Translations under genes and position numbers: made by a program
From: Romanomermis culicivorax
Lineage: Eukaryota > Nematoda > Enoplea > Mermithida > Mermithidae
NCBI GenBank assembly: GCA_963922205.1
Contig: CAWUHX010000004.1
Coordinates: 868,001-932,000 of the forward strand
Length of the DNA stretch: 64,000 nucleotides
Direction of reading: 5' to 3'
Notes under the pieces: generated by a model
Databases searched by the model: none
Seen by the model: only the letters and a program-made list of their open reading frames with translations
Told to the model about the DNA's origin: nothing
Shown here: piece by piece, positions 11,356 to 21,704 of the stretch
Position numbering within the stretch: the first letter of the stretch is position 1
Layout of the letters: the number at the start of each line of letters is the position of its first letter

Positions 11356-11889
11356 CTCAGCTCGTGTTTTAATCGGTAATCACTAAACATTCACAATCCA
11401 CATTTTTCAAAAAAGATCAACAAACACGTATGTAAATTTTCTGTGATTTTTGGAGTGATTTTCCTTTTTCGACGTAAATTGAATTCAAAAGCTTCATGGA
11501 AGCATTTCTGAAAAATTTCTACTCTTCTTACTCGTAGCTTTTTGATATACGAAAGTTTGCGCATAAATCACTAGTTTTGAAATTTTTCAAATGCCAAATT
11601 TTCAGAAATCAGGATTTTTGACCAGAAAATTCATATATAATTTTTGAAATAAATCTACGGAAAATTGATTCTCCAGAAGTCTATTAAGCTGTCAGATAGT
11701 TTTCTGGAAACCTTGTTCTACAGAAAATTACAATTTTTCATTCAATTTTAAATAAATAACGACCCTAAAAATATCAGAATGTATGAAAGAGCTGAAAACA
11801 CTCGAAAGACCACAAGATTTTTTCCACATTCCAGATTTTTCCCACATTATTATAGTGCAGATGTGGAGAAAAATAGTGGATCCGACGTC

Positions 11890-12800
11890 CAGTCTGACCC
11901 GTGATTACATCATTTCACAGTAATTTTCAGACAAATGCGATAATTTGTCTGCAACATCAAACATGGCTGTTAGAACAGGATTATGACAACAAAATACCAA
12001 CATAACTAAAAATTCTACTTGATGATTCTATATTCTACATAATGATTTTCCAAAAGTGACAAGATTGGTACCTCTCGTCATCAACATTTTTTACACTGGG
12101 TAATACTGTAGAATTTTCACTCTGAAAAATCATCAGATCTACTTGATAGCAACGACTGAAAATTATAGCAATAAATTGCTTTCTCTTAATTTGAGATGAG
12201 AATTATCAAATAATTTTTACATTTCAGAAATGTTTTCGAGTTTTTCTCGTGAAAATTATTGAAAAACAGAAAATTATAGCAGGAATTAGCTATTTTTTCC
12301 AATTTTGCTTCCAAACCAGGAGGAATCTTTTAGCATTTTAGAAAATTTATCCAGCTTAATGGAAAATATAGCAGTAATTTGCGAATTTTTTAAATTTATG
12401 AGAAAATTAGTGTATTTTGACGAAGTTATCTAGGTTTTTTCAATAGAAATGATGGGGAATTTTACCAAAAAATTGCGATTTCTGTCAAGTTTACGTCAAA
12501 TTCAGGATAAAATTTTCGCATCTCGAGAAAATTTTTCCTGGTTTTTCTGCAAAAAACAGAAATTATACTCAAATAAATTACGATTTTTCCGAATTTTAGT
12601 TCAAAATTATAGAAAATTTTTCGCATTCTGAAAAAATCTTTGAGCTTCCTCTATAGAAACGATTGAATATTATGGAAAGAAATTGCTATTTGTCTCAATT
12701 TGACATACAAATTATAAAATTTTTACTTTTCAAAAATGTTTTCCTGTTTTTTGTGAAGATGAAGAAAAGACAGCAAATCATAGCAGGAAATCTAAAACTT
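11890..12800. repeat. FBL 3'-flank block (FBL-2 copy)
   Basis: Noncoding AT-rich block downstream of FBL-2, repeated beside FBL-3, FBL-5 and FBL-6 and inverted at 1-725. Landmarks are AAATTTTCGCATCTCGAGAA and CAGCAAATCATAGCAGGAAA. The stretch 11,364-11,890 shows nothing recognisable. Small ORFs inside are chance. Confidence 0.7.
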
Positions 12801-13032
12801 TTCTATGTTTAACTTCAATATTATGAGAACAATTTTGCATTTCAAGAAAGTTTTTTTTGTGAAAATGATAACAAAACTGAACTGTTCTATAAAAAATTCG
12901 TAGTACATTGATACGATTGCAAACAAAAAAACGGGATTCGGCGATTGGAAGAACAACATGTTTACGAACCAACTAAAAAAAATCTGATTTAAAGAAAAAA
13001 AGACGCCCAAAGTTTCTCCATGTTCCAATATT

Positions 13033-15526
13033 TTAGGTGGATGGGTTTTCTTCGCAGCAACGATGAATCCATTCATTGATCAAGCCATACGGAGAAGGGC
13101 AATGCCAGCCGGTAATGATAGATAATCTTTTTTGCCTAGACAAACGTTTCACCGGCTCGAGTCCTAACAATGAATTGTACAGCACCGGCTTGAGTCGCAA
13201 CAATGAATCGTACAGCTCCTCAGGAATGAATAATTGACGTAAATTTGGCAAATTTTGAACTGCGTATGTTAATGCGTCTTTGATTGGGGATACGTGCCTG
13301 CTTGAACACTTGTCTATTAAGAAATATTGCAGGTTGGGTGCTTTAAGGGGCAATTTCCGGATTTGCTCGGCATCAAGGATGTCGACGGCAAAATAACGTA
13401 AATTTGGACATTGATCCAAAATGAGGTCGAACGATTCTGGGGAAGCAAATTTATTGTATAAATTCATACCCTCCAACAAAGAGCTGGAACTCATCATTTT
13501 CAAAGCTGCAGTAGGCTTTGCTGACCAACGCAGACTGAAAAAAATTTAAGAATTAAAAAACAGTTCAGCAGCATACCTACTCAGAAAAAGGCATCGCAAT
13601 CGATTTTGAAAAGACAGTTTTATAAAAAAACATATTTCTAATGTTTGTTAAGATATCGAGGGCGAAATATTTTTCGGGAATGAGGTCCAAAACTCAACAA
13701 AATAAACGTTTTTCGACAGCTTACACCTTCAACAATCGATTCAGATTAAAAAATAGAAGGATACAGGTTTTTTAGCAGTCAAAAATATGCAAATTGTAGT
13801 AATGATGCACATGACAGGCAATACACTGTAGTTCATGTTACTTTTCGGCAGATGGTCGTTTTTCAGTTTCAAGTATCTTGTTCTTAGGCTTAAGGGTAAC
13901 TTATGCTTGTCTTTTTCGATGGAACGGAACAGATCACCAGCAGTTTGAAAAGTTCAGCTTGAAAATGCACTTCGCAAATGGCAAAGCGTAACTATAATTT
14001 TCTAGAAAATGACCCATAGTAACCTTCAACCGGACGAAAATTTTGCTTCGGTTCAATGATGTTGTGTTCATTGAATTCTGCTTCGTTTTGTTGGAAAAGT
14101 CAAGCATAAATGACCCTTTAGGCTTCTTCCTGTTCATTTATGTTAATTTCATCCCAAAGTCACGAATTTTTTGTTTCTTGCGTTGAAATTGGTCACCCTT
14201 CAGCAGCATTCCATGCGCTCAGGAATCGTTTTCGCTAATACAGCATAGATAAAAAGTAATCAGCATGATTTTCTGAACAAGGGGAAGGACAAAATTATTC
14301 TTTCGGCCCTTCGTCACGAAACAAAAATTAGCCGATATCAATATAATTAGCAGAATTGGAACTTACCATTTTAATTTCCTTAATTTGCTGATCTTTTCAG
14401 TATCACCGGAGCAAAAACTGTTTTTATTTATCCATAAACACTTTAAATTAACCATTTTTGATATTTCGTTGTGAATAAACGACTGTACATCATCTGGCGC
14501 TGGCAAAAAGTCTAATTTGAAAATTTCAATTCGATCATAAAGTGGGAATTTGTTGAAAAGGATGCGATGAAACGCCGAATTTCTGGCGTCAACTTCCAAA
14601 GAAATTTCTTTCAACAGGGGACTACGTGATAATAGAAAAGCAACGAATTTTGCCTGACTTTCGGAGTCTTCACAGTAAACCTCAATATTTTGCAAAGAAA
14701 CGAAATACAAATCTTTCATAATTCTGTGATAAGATAAATCGTCATCAAGCTGGGTGTAATCGAACTGACAAATGCGCAAAGTCAAACTCTTCAATTTGGG
14801 CAACCTCATCAACTTTTCGATCAGCTGAAGATTATCATGTGATACGTTAGAAATGTCCAAACTTTCTAAATTCAAATTAACATCCAGCAATGCATACAAT
14901 TGTTCATAATGTGCACTGCCCATTGTTCTACATAGTCTCAGTGTGAAATCAGTCAAATTTCGACATGATGATAAATAAATCCATAAATCGTAACTTTGAA
15001 CAACTATTAATTTCGTCAAGGCGGAATGGCCAATAATTACTTTTTCTATTCTCTCTCGTAGTTCATTGTTAGATATTTCATCTACGTCGATAGCGGCACC
15101 AAGTTGCTTCAAATTGCGAAAGTTTTCCACCAAATTCAATGCATTTCCCCAGCCAAATATTTCAATAAAACTTGAATCAATTTCCAAACATGTCAGTTTT
15201 TCTAAACTACGAAGAAGGATAAAGAAATTTTCTTTAAAATCCTCTTCTGTAAATGGATCAGGCGAATCCAAGCACTGTTTCTCAACCACAAAAGACGTCA
15301 CCCCACTGAAATTTTTTAAATGACGCAGGCCGGAACAACACGCTTCAATTTTGTTCAAAACTTTTATCCAGGAACCAGTAAATATTCGATCAAAATCGAC
15401 ACATTTTAACCGATGCAATTCCCATTTGACGCAACTTTTGAAATTTGGATTTATTCGCTCCGCTATACATAATTCTTGGAAGTTGAAATATTTCAAGATT
15501 TCCGTAATAATGATGACGTTGTCCAT
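13033..15526 (-). CDS. FBL-2, F-box/LRR-like protein, two exons
   Basis: Exon 1 is 15,526-14,367, the intron is 14,366-13,535 (832 nt, GTAAGT to TTTCAG) and exon 2 is 13,534-13,033. Coding length is 1,662 nt, so about 553 aa. The F-box is at residues ~1-40 (ILKYFNFQELCIAERINPNF), and leucine-rich repeats fill the rest (FDLILDQCPNLRYF and LPNLRQLFIPEELYDS in exon 2). F-box proteins link targets to SCF ubiquitin ligases through Skp1, with repeats usually binding the target; that role is inferred. MDN is preferred as start because FBL-5 and FBL-7 start at the matching codon; a Met two codons upstream is possible. CTTTTTTTCAG at 15,560 suggests a 5'-UTR intron. No break is seen. Leu-Lys-Pro-Val and Leu-Glu-Pro-Val tandem segments near residue 510 suggest a small internal duplication. 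Confidence 0.8.
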
Positions 15527-15639
15527 AGTCATAACGTGATTGACGCAGATTCTAAATATCTGAAAAAAAGAAACAACTATTCCTGCAGATGACCATGATG
15601 CAAACACCAAATAAAAATCAAAAAAACTAAATTTCATGA

Positions 15640-16440
15640 AAAAAAAACAAACAATTGGGTTAAAAATAAGTAGAAAAAAATTAATTTAAATTGAAAGAGA
15701 AGAAAATGTAAAATCAATAAAGGTAATGGAGCAAAAAAAATAGAAAATAAAAACGAATATAAATAATAAGGAAATGAGAAGAAAAAATAGGCTGGAAACG
15801 AAAAGAAAAAATGAAGTATGAAAATAAATAAGAAATGAGAAGGAAAAAATAGATAAGAATGAAAAAAGAATAAAACTGATAGAAAATGAAAACAAAAAAT
15901 TAAAAAATGAATGGAAATAATTAATATATGAAAACAAAAAATTTGAGAAAATGGAAGGAAAAAAGTTCTGGAGAAAACGACCAAAACAAACCATTTTTGA
16001 CATGTTATATGCACAAAGCATAAAAGAAAATAGTGTAGATTTTGATAGGCGTAGAAAACGTATATAGGCCTCATACGCATGAAAAGTTATTGAGCATTCA
16101 GAAAAAATATTAAAACAAAAAATTGAAATATAAATGAAAATAATGAAAAAATTGATAAAAAAAGAGAGAAAAATAAATAAGAAACTATCGAGGTAAAAAA
16201 TGCGTACAAAAAAGTTAATATAAATTGAAAGAAAAAAAGAAAAATGAATAAGAGTACTGAAACATAAAAACAAAGCATAAAAAATAAAAAATGAATAAAA
16301 ATAATTAGGAAATGAGAAGGAAATAGTGAATGAAAATGTTAAAAAAACAAAAGTACGACTAAAAATGAATACCAATAAAAAAGGAAAAATCAATGGAAAC
16401 AAAAAAATGTGAAAATTAGTAAAAGTGACAAAAATAATGA
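15640..16440. repeat. purine/A-rich low-complexity tract upstream of FBL-2
   Basis: Simple sequence dominated by GAAAATAAA, ATGAGAAGGAAAAAAT and similar words. The minus-strand frames here (15,634-16,402) encode almost only Phe, Ser, Ile and Leu and are artefacts. The same tract, shorter, lies upstream of FBL-5 at 42,300-42,545. Confidence 0.8.
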
Positions 16441-16464
16441 ATATTTTTTTTTAATTCCTTCAAT

Positions 16465-16850
16465 TTTTCATCCTCTGTCGTAATTCATTGGCATATAATT
16501 TATCCCCGTTTATATACGCACTAAGTTGTGGATAATTATGAGAATTTGCACAGAACAGTAAATTTTCCCACTTGAACATTTGAAGAAAATCTGGATCAAT
16601 TTCAAAACTTTTCAGTTTTTGTAAGCTAGGAAGAAGGATGATGAAATTATCCCTAAAATCCCCAGGTACAAATTTGAGTCGGAACCAAACACCTGTTTTT
16701 CCAAATCAAAGAAGTCAACTCATGCAGGCCCATACAATATTTTTTGATTATTTTTATCCAAGAATCAGCGAAGATTCGATCAAAATCGATGCAACTCTGA
16801 TTCAATGCAACTTTTGAAATTTGGTTATATTTGCTCCTGCAACCTTTGCT
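16465..16850 (-). pseudogene. FBL exon 1 fragment
   Basis: Resembles the part of FBL-7 exon 1 at about 61,905-62,290, on the same strand. Recognisable pieces are CIDFDRIFADSWIKIIKK and the stretch around CTGTCGTAATTCATTGGCAT. Frames are broken, and neither the F-box start nor exon 2 is present. It is a degraded extra family copy 1 kb upstream of FBL-2. Confidence 0.7.
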
Positions 16851-17784
16851 GTTTTGGTTTGTGAGTTGGTAATGTGAGACGACCAAATCTGGACTGTGCT
16901 AAATGCAAACCTTCATTCTGTCCCAACTTAAAAAACTAGTACAATCATGCAAATCTTATTATGATCGGCGCCAGACATGCACGGCAAGAATTTTCCAGGG
17001 GGCAGGGTCCTCAAACTTTTGATTCCGGATGCAAACGGTGTAAAACAACCACAATGTAGGCCACACTCAAGATGACGGATCAAAATGAGGGAGCTCTGGA
17101 AAGCAGTGCTGACAGAGCAAAAATAGTAACGACAATAATGACCAAAATAAGATGCCTTAAAACTCGACAAGAAGTTTAAAAAAACTGGTCAAAACCGGCA
17201 TTTGCAATTCTTTTTAAAATATTACTTTTTGAAAGAATGAGTTTTGCGTAAAACTGCTTCAAAAACAAATAAAAAAAGAAAGAAAAATTGAAAAATCAGC
17301 CATAGTTATCACAATACAAAAACCATTGTTTTTTGAACAGTCAGTAATTCATCGAAAATCGATAAAACACGAAAATTTTCATTTTGGGCTCCAATTATGA
17401 TAAGAATTTATCAAAATTCTTAGTTTCAGAAACAAAAAATCAAGGCGCCGAAAACCTAAATTGCATACAAATTCGACAGCTGACATATCTGTGCTTAGCA
17501 AAAATGAAATTTTAGGATAAACTGCATCATTGTTGCTTTGGATTTTCTTTTCTTTTTTTTTAAATTTTCGGATTCTAATACTATAGAACATTGGAAGATG
17601 AATTTTTGGAATTTTTTTACAAGTCGGTTCCCTTCCAGTTATGGTCGAAACTGGTATTTTCGGACTCCTTAACATGCCAGCTATCCAGATCAGTTCGAAA
17701 ATGCAGCCGCTCATGATATTCAGGAACACATTTGCATAAAATCTGCACACATGTCACATACTCCTTGTCACTACAGAAAAATCC
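16851..17784. other. no gene; partial MITE-2 end
   Basis: Nothing coding is recognised. Around 16,973-17,004 the sequence AGACATGCACGGCAAGAATT is an isolated inverted right end of MITE-2. The rest is AT-rich and unassigned. Confidence 0.5.
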
Positions 17785-17860
17785 TACCTTCCTCATGAAT
17801 CGAACCTAATCCACCAGCCTATGGACTTAAGGCGTTTACCACTACACAATTTCACCAGAA
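17785..17860 (-). repeat. tRNA-like SINE head (degenerate)
   Basis: On the minus strand there is a pol III B-box-like GGTTCGATTC (complement of 17,797-17,806), with an A-box-like GTAGTGGTAAACG about 30 nt upstream and GCCTTAAGTCCATAGGC as a plausible anticodon arm. The acceptor stem is poor, so this is more likely a SINE head or tRNA relic than a working tRNA. Confidence 0.4.
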
Positions 17861-17965
17861 AGTATAAAAACTATATTCCTTTAAGACCATTGGTAGTATT
17901 TTAACTAAACAACTTCATTTGGAAGAGCCTCAACAGCTCCGCCCTTCATTTGGAAGAATTTGGGT

Positions 17966-19160
17966 TACACAGGGGTAGGGGGTAAACCCCCATACCTGAG
18001 ACCCTGGCATCCCCCTGTCAAAAAATCATCAAAATACCCCCTGAACTTTTTTCATTAATTATTATTGTGCATATTTTGTATGAAAACAGGCTTATAGAAC
18101 TTTTTTGTTTTTTTGCTCACCTAACCCCCCTATCAGAGGTCCCCAAGGTCAAAAATTTAGGTAGGGGTAAAATCGTAAATTTTAAGGGTAGTACTTGAAA
18201 TATGCCATGACTTTTTTTTTCTCTGCTCCCAACTTTTTGCGAAAGAGGGGGAGTTGTAGTACTATAACCGCATAGAACTTACAAAAATGAATAATGCCCC
18301 TACTTTATGCTTTTTACAGTCAAAAAACATTTACTATTTCAACTCTATTTTCCAGCTCCCAATCATGCAACTTCAATGCACTAATTATACGTACAGAATA
18401 GTCACACTTTGAAGACCATTGTGCCAACTGATTCCTGCACATTTTAAGAATCGGCGCAACATACATTTGGAAACATTGTTTCAACCAGCATCTTGAGCAG
18501 TATAGGCTTATCCCATCACTGATTAGGCTTGGAACAGTGCTTTCAATTGAAAGTCCTGATGCAGAATGTGGCTTTAGAATTATTAATCCCATTAGACTAT
18601 GAACTACGAGTCTGAAACCAAGTACTACTCCTGATCCACATCAACAGACCTCACATGTCTCAACTCATAGCAGGAAAGTTTGCAGAAGAGATGAAGAGGC
18701 AGAATTTTAAGAACATAATGTTTTTCTTCTCAAGGGGCGATTTTTTGTTTAATCACATATACACAAGTCATTATTTCATCTCCCAATTATATTTATAATG
18801 ATTTCCTACAAGTAGTACATATTAATGTGCTAATATCCTTTCCTAAAAATTGCTATATGGCACAGAAGTTGCATACTTTCCCATTATCATTTGCTCAGTA
18901 AATGTGTCAAAAAGAGCAGTGAGTAATTCCTCAGAATCACACATTATGCAATTTTTCTCGAATTAGTATAACCTACTGGGGGGAGGATGAAGTCTACCAA
19001 AATTTTTTGCTATAGTGAGCTGTTTTTATGGGGATAGTAAATGAATTTCCAAATCTAAGATGGGGGTAATACCCCCATACCCCCCATGGGGTGTTCTGCC
19101 CCTACCCCCTTGGAAAAAGTCCATGGACCCTCCCCTGGAAAATTCTTGCTATGCACGTCT
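17966..19160. mobile_element. MITE-2 copy split by a hAT insertion
   Basis: The left part (17,966-18,133) and right part (19,099-19,160, ending TTCTTGCTATGCACGTCT) together match the uninterrupted MITE-2 at 42,552-42,778. The hAT element at 18,134-19,098 separates them. This is the left edge of segment A. Confidence 0.7.
18134..19098. mobile_element. nonautonomous hAT, copy 1 (CAGAGGTCCCC TIR)
   Basis: Ends CAGAGGTCCCC and GGGGTGTTCTG are imperfect inverted repeats of hAT type. This 965 bp copy matches the element at 26,899-27,914. Around 18,520-18,600 it keeps a remnant of a hAT transposase C-terminus (ESPDAECGF, on the plus strand). The target is C-rich, so the TSD (CCCCCTAT / CCCCTACC) is uncertain. 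Absent from the matching place in segment B. Confidence 0.75.
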
Positions 19161-19690
19161 GTATTCAACTGGCAGTATCTTTCAATTTCTTAAACTGATG
19201 ATGTTTCAATCACCATTTTTCCTCAAATGGGGTGTTTTAGGAAAAATTTTGGAAAGAGCAAAAAGATTTTGGGTATGGCTCTCATTGTAGAAAAAATTTT
19301 GGGGAATTCAAAACTGAAAAAATGCGTTTTGGTGGACATAAAAAGGACAAAATCTCAAAATTTTTTGGCGCCTCACGCTGCTTGTGGGTATAATTATACA
19401 TGCACATAGGATAGTCAGGGGAGATAAATCCGCCTACCTGAGAGCCTGAGCACCTCTATCTGGCCTGAAAAAATCACTTTCCTCATCAAACTAAGCAAGT
19501 TTATCAACTTTAGCGTGAGAAAATAAAAATGTATCTGTGCAGCCAAAGTTTTTCCTAGGGTTGCATATGGCAACCTGGCTTTTTCAAAAAATGACTCTGA
19601 TGATTGATTTGACTGATCTAATATGTGGGCTTTCTTTTGTACTCTGGACCATTTTGTATGTAAAGTACAAAAAAAAACACTGCCTGCATG

Positions 19691-19849
19691 CAGGGATTTT
19701 TTTCCACACAATGCAGATTTTTTGGGCTCATGCGGAAAACAGAAACTTTTTAATGCTTTTAGTGATTTTTAATGGGGATGCGGAAAATGTTTTGACTGAT
19801 TTCGGCATTTAATCTCAAAATGCGGAACAAGCAGTGCAGAAAAACCCTG
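19691..19849. mobile_element. hAT-type MITE, 159 bp, perfect 8 bp TSD (segment A)
   Basis: Starts CAGGGATTTTTTTCC and ends AGAAAAACCCTG. Flanked by CCTGCATG on both sides (19,683-19,690 and 19,850-19,857). The ends and TSD fit the hAT superfamily. The segment B copy (43,316-43,474) has the same length and place, so insertion predates the duplication. Confidence 0.85.
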
Positions 19850-21067
19850 CCTGCATGAGGTTAGACCAGTTGTGGGGGGTATAAACCCAACATTTTGAGG
19901 TGACATCCCTAAATTCTGAAATACTTAAGATGCCACAAAAGTCTCAAAAAATTATGAAAAAGGCTGAAAATTTCAAAAATATATGGAAAAAAGCCAAAAT
20001 AGCCACTTTTTATCAAATTTTTCGAGTTGCCGGATGTCCCAACATTTGTGTGTAGAGTTTCATGACATTAAGGACTACCTCAATGACATGTATGAGCTTG
20101 GAGAGAGAAAATTTAAGAAAAATTCAATTTTACAAAATAAGACAATGTAACTGATAGAAACTGTTGAGGGTTAATTAGCAAGTGGAAATAGATTCTACTT
20201 CTACTAAAGAGCCATTAAGATGTGCATATGTTAATGGCTTTGTCAGATAGAATATAATTATTCCCAGAATTTTCTGTATAGGCAGGGTTGAAATGTGCAA
20301 CTTGAGGGAAAATTTTGGCTCACAGATAAATTTTTGGTTGCTCACAATTTACTTAATTTTACTGGAAAAATCATCAGAAGCTAGTTTTCTTGTATTACAT
20401 TTGATTTGCTCCAGTTTTCGACTTTTAAAACTCGTTTTCTCCGATTTTTGGAATTTCGATATTCTAGAATGCAATGAAAAGAATTCAATAAATTTTCAGT
20501 TGGGCAGACTACAACTCGGAAACTAAACAATCAAGCAGGAATTTGGAATTTCCAACCAGCAAGAATTTCTCCTTGAACTGAAAATGTTTTCATCAAACAA
20601 AAGTCGAATTTTTTTTAAGATGGCAAAAAGATATATCAAACTATTATTTATCCATAATATCTTGATCATTAAAAGATTCATATGGACATTAGCTATAATG
20701 ACATTTTCTAATTGCGCACTAGCAAATATATAATTTTTTTAATGAATTAAAATCTATTTTATTTCATTATCCTTCATCATCACGAATCTTCATTAAATAT
20801 AAAGATGTAATATGCAAGCATGATCGCCAAATAAACATGAAATAATACATTCAGGATGATAAAAACTATCAAAAATTGAATGGTAAGTGAAGGTAGACAT
20901 GCTGAAAGTTGCACCTGAGCTCTGTAATAAATAATAATGATTTTGATCTTTTAAAATGCACCAAAATGCATCTTTTCAATATGGAATGAAAACCTCAAAT
21001 TTTTCTCCCACATTTGTGGAAAAACCTCAAAAATTTTTTTCCACACTTCAGATTTTTTCACGTTATA

Positions 21068-21640
21068 CATACCTGTACTTGGGGAGGGGTCTCAACAAAG
21101 CTCCGAGGTCTGGGGGGAATTGGAGCACTTTTTTCGGGCCCAGGGTCAGTAATTCCTAAAATTTCGGGGGGAGGGGTCCCTGAAGAAAAAAAAATTCGAT
21201 TTTTTCATGAAAAATGTCCCAAAAACGGTTCAAAAAATAGCAATTTTTGTCTAAAAATGATAAAATGAGCACTTATGGCGCGGAGTGCAGACAAAATTGA
21301 CGTTTTTGACCATTTTTTGTTCAAAAATTGACATTTTTCATGAAAAAAGTGACATTTTTCAGTATTTTTCCAACTAAAACTATGGGGGTCCCTAGGGCTA
21401 AGATATGGCTAGCCATTGGATTGGAAAATCCTGCGGGGGGGAGGGGGGTCGCCCAATAGCAAGCCATATGGTCGACGATTTCTAAGGGGTTCCCATAGCA
21501 CTTCCATCCCCCCAAATTACATGTATGAACATCACCCAACCCCCCCCCCCCACCCGGTTTGGAAAAATTAAAAAATTTGCAAACAAGTGTATGCTTTTTG
21601 GCCTTTTTTGGGAAAAATTTCGACTTTTTTCGCAAACACA
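21068..21640. mobile_element. composite: MITE-1 inside MITE-3 (segment A)
   Basis: MITE-3 left end CATACCTGTACTTGGGG starts at 21,068. A MITE-1 body follows, whose left TIR is lost (AGCTCCGAGGTCTGGGG joins directly), and ends TTACATGTATG at 21,527. MITE-3 interior resumes (GGAAAAATTAAAAAATTTGC). The same composite is at 44,587-45,140. Confidence 0.65.
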
Positions 21641-21694
21641 AAAAGCAAGAATTTCAGTTTTAAATCTTCTGAAATTCTTACTTTTTGTGTTTGT
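21632..21694. repeat. near-perfect hairpin beside the non-LTR endonuclease
   Basis: GCAAACACAAAAAGCAAGAA pairs with TTCTTACTTTTTGTGTTTGT across a loop of about 15 nt. The matching hairpin in segment B is at about 45,140-45,202. It directly precedes the first recognisable endonuclease residues. Confidence 0.6.
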
Positions 21695-21704
21695 AAGAGA
21701 GTTC

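Noticed and set aside
14363-15637. Starting FBL-2 at 15,637 with a hydrophobic leader
   Set aside because: The first ~37 residues come from sequence with a splice acceptor (TTTTTTTCAG) in the middle; FBL-5 and FBL-7 start at the F-box Met.
15634-16402. Long minus-strand frames rich in Phe, Ser, Ile and Leu, resembling membrane proteins
   Set aside because: They are translations of an A/G-rich simple-sequence tract on the other strand; no domain, and the tract is a plain repeat upstream of two FBL genes.
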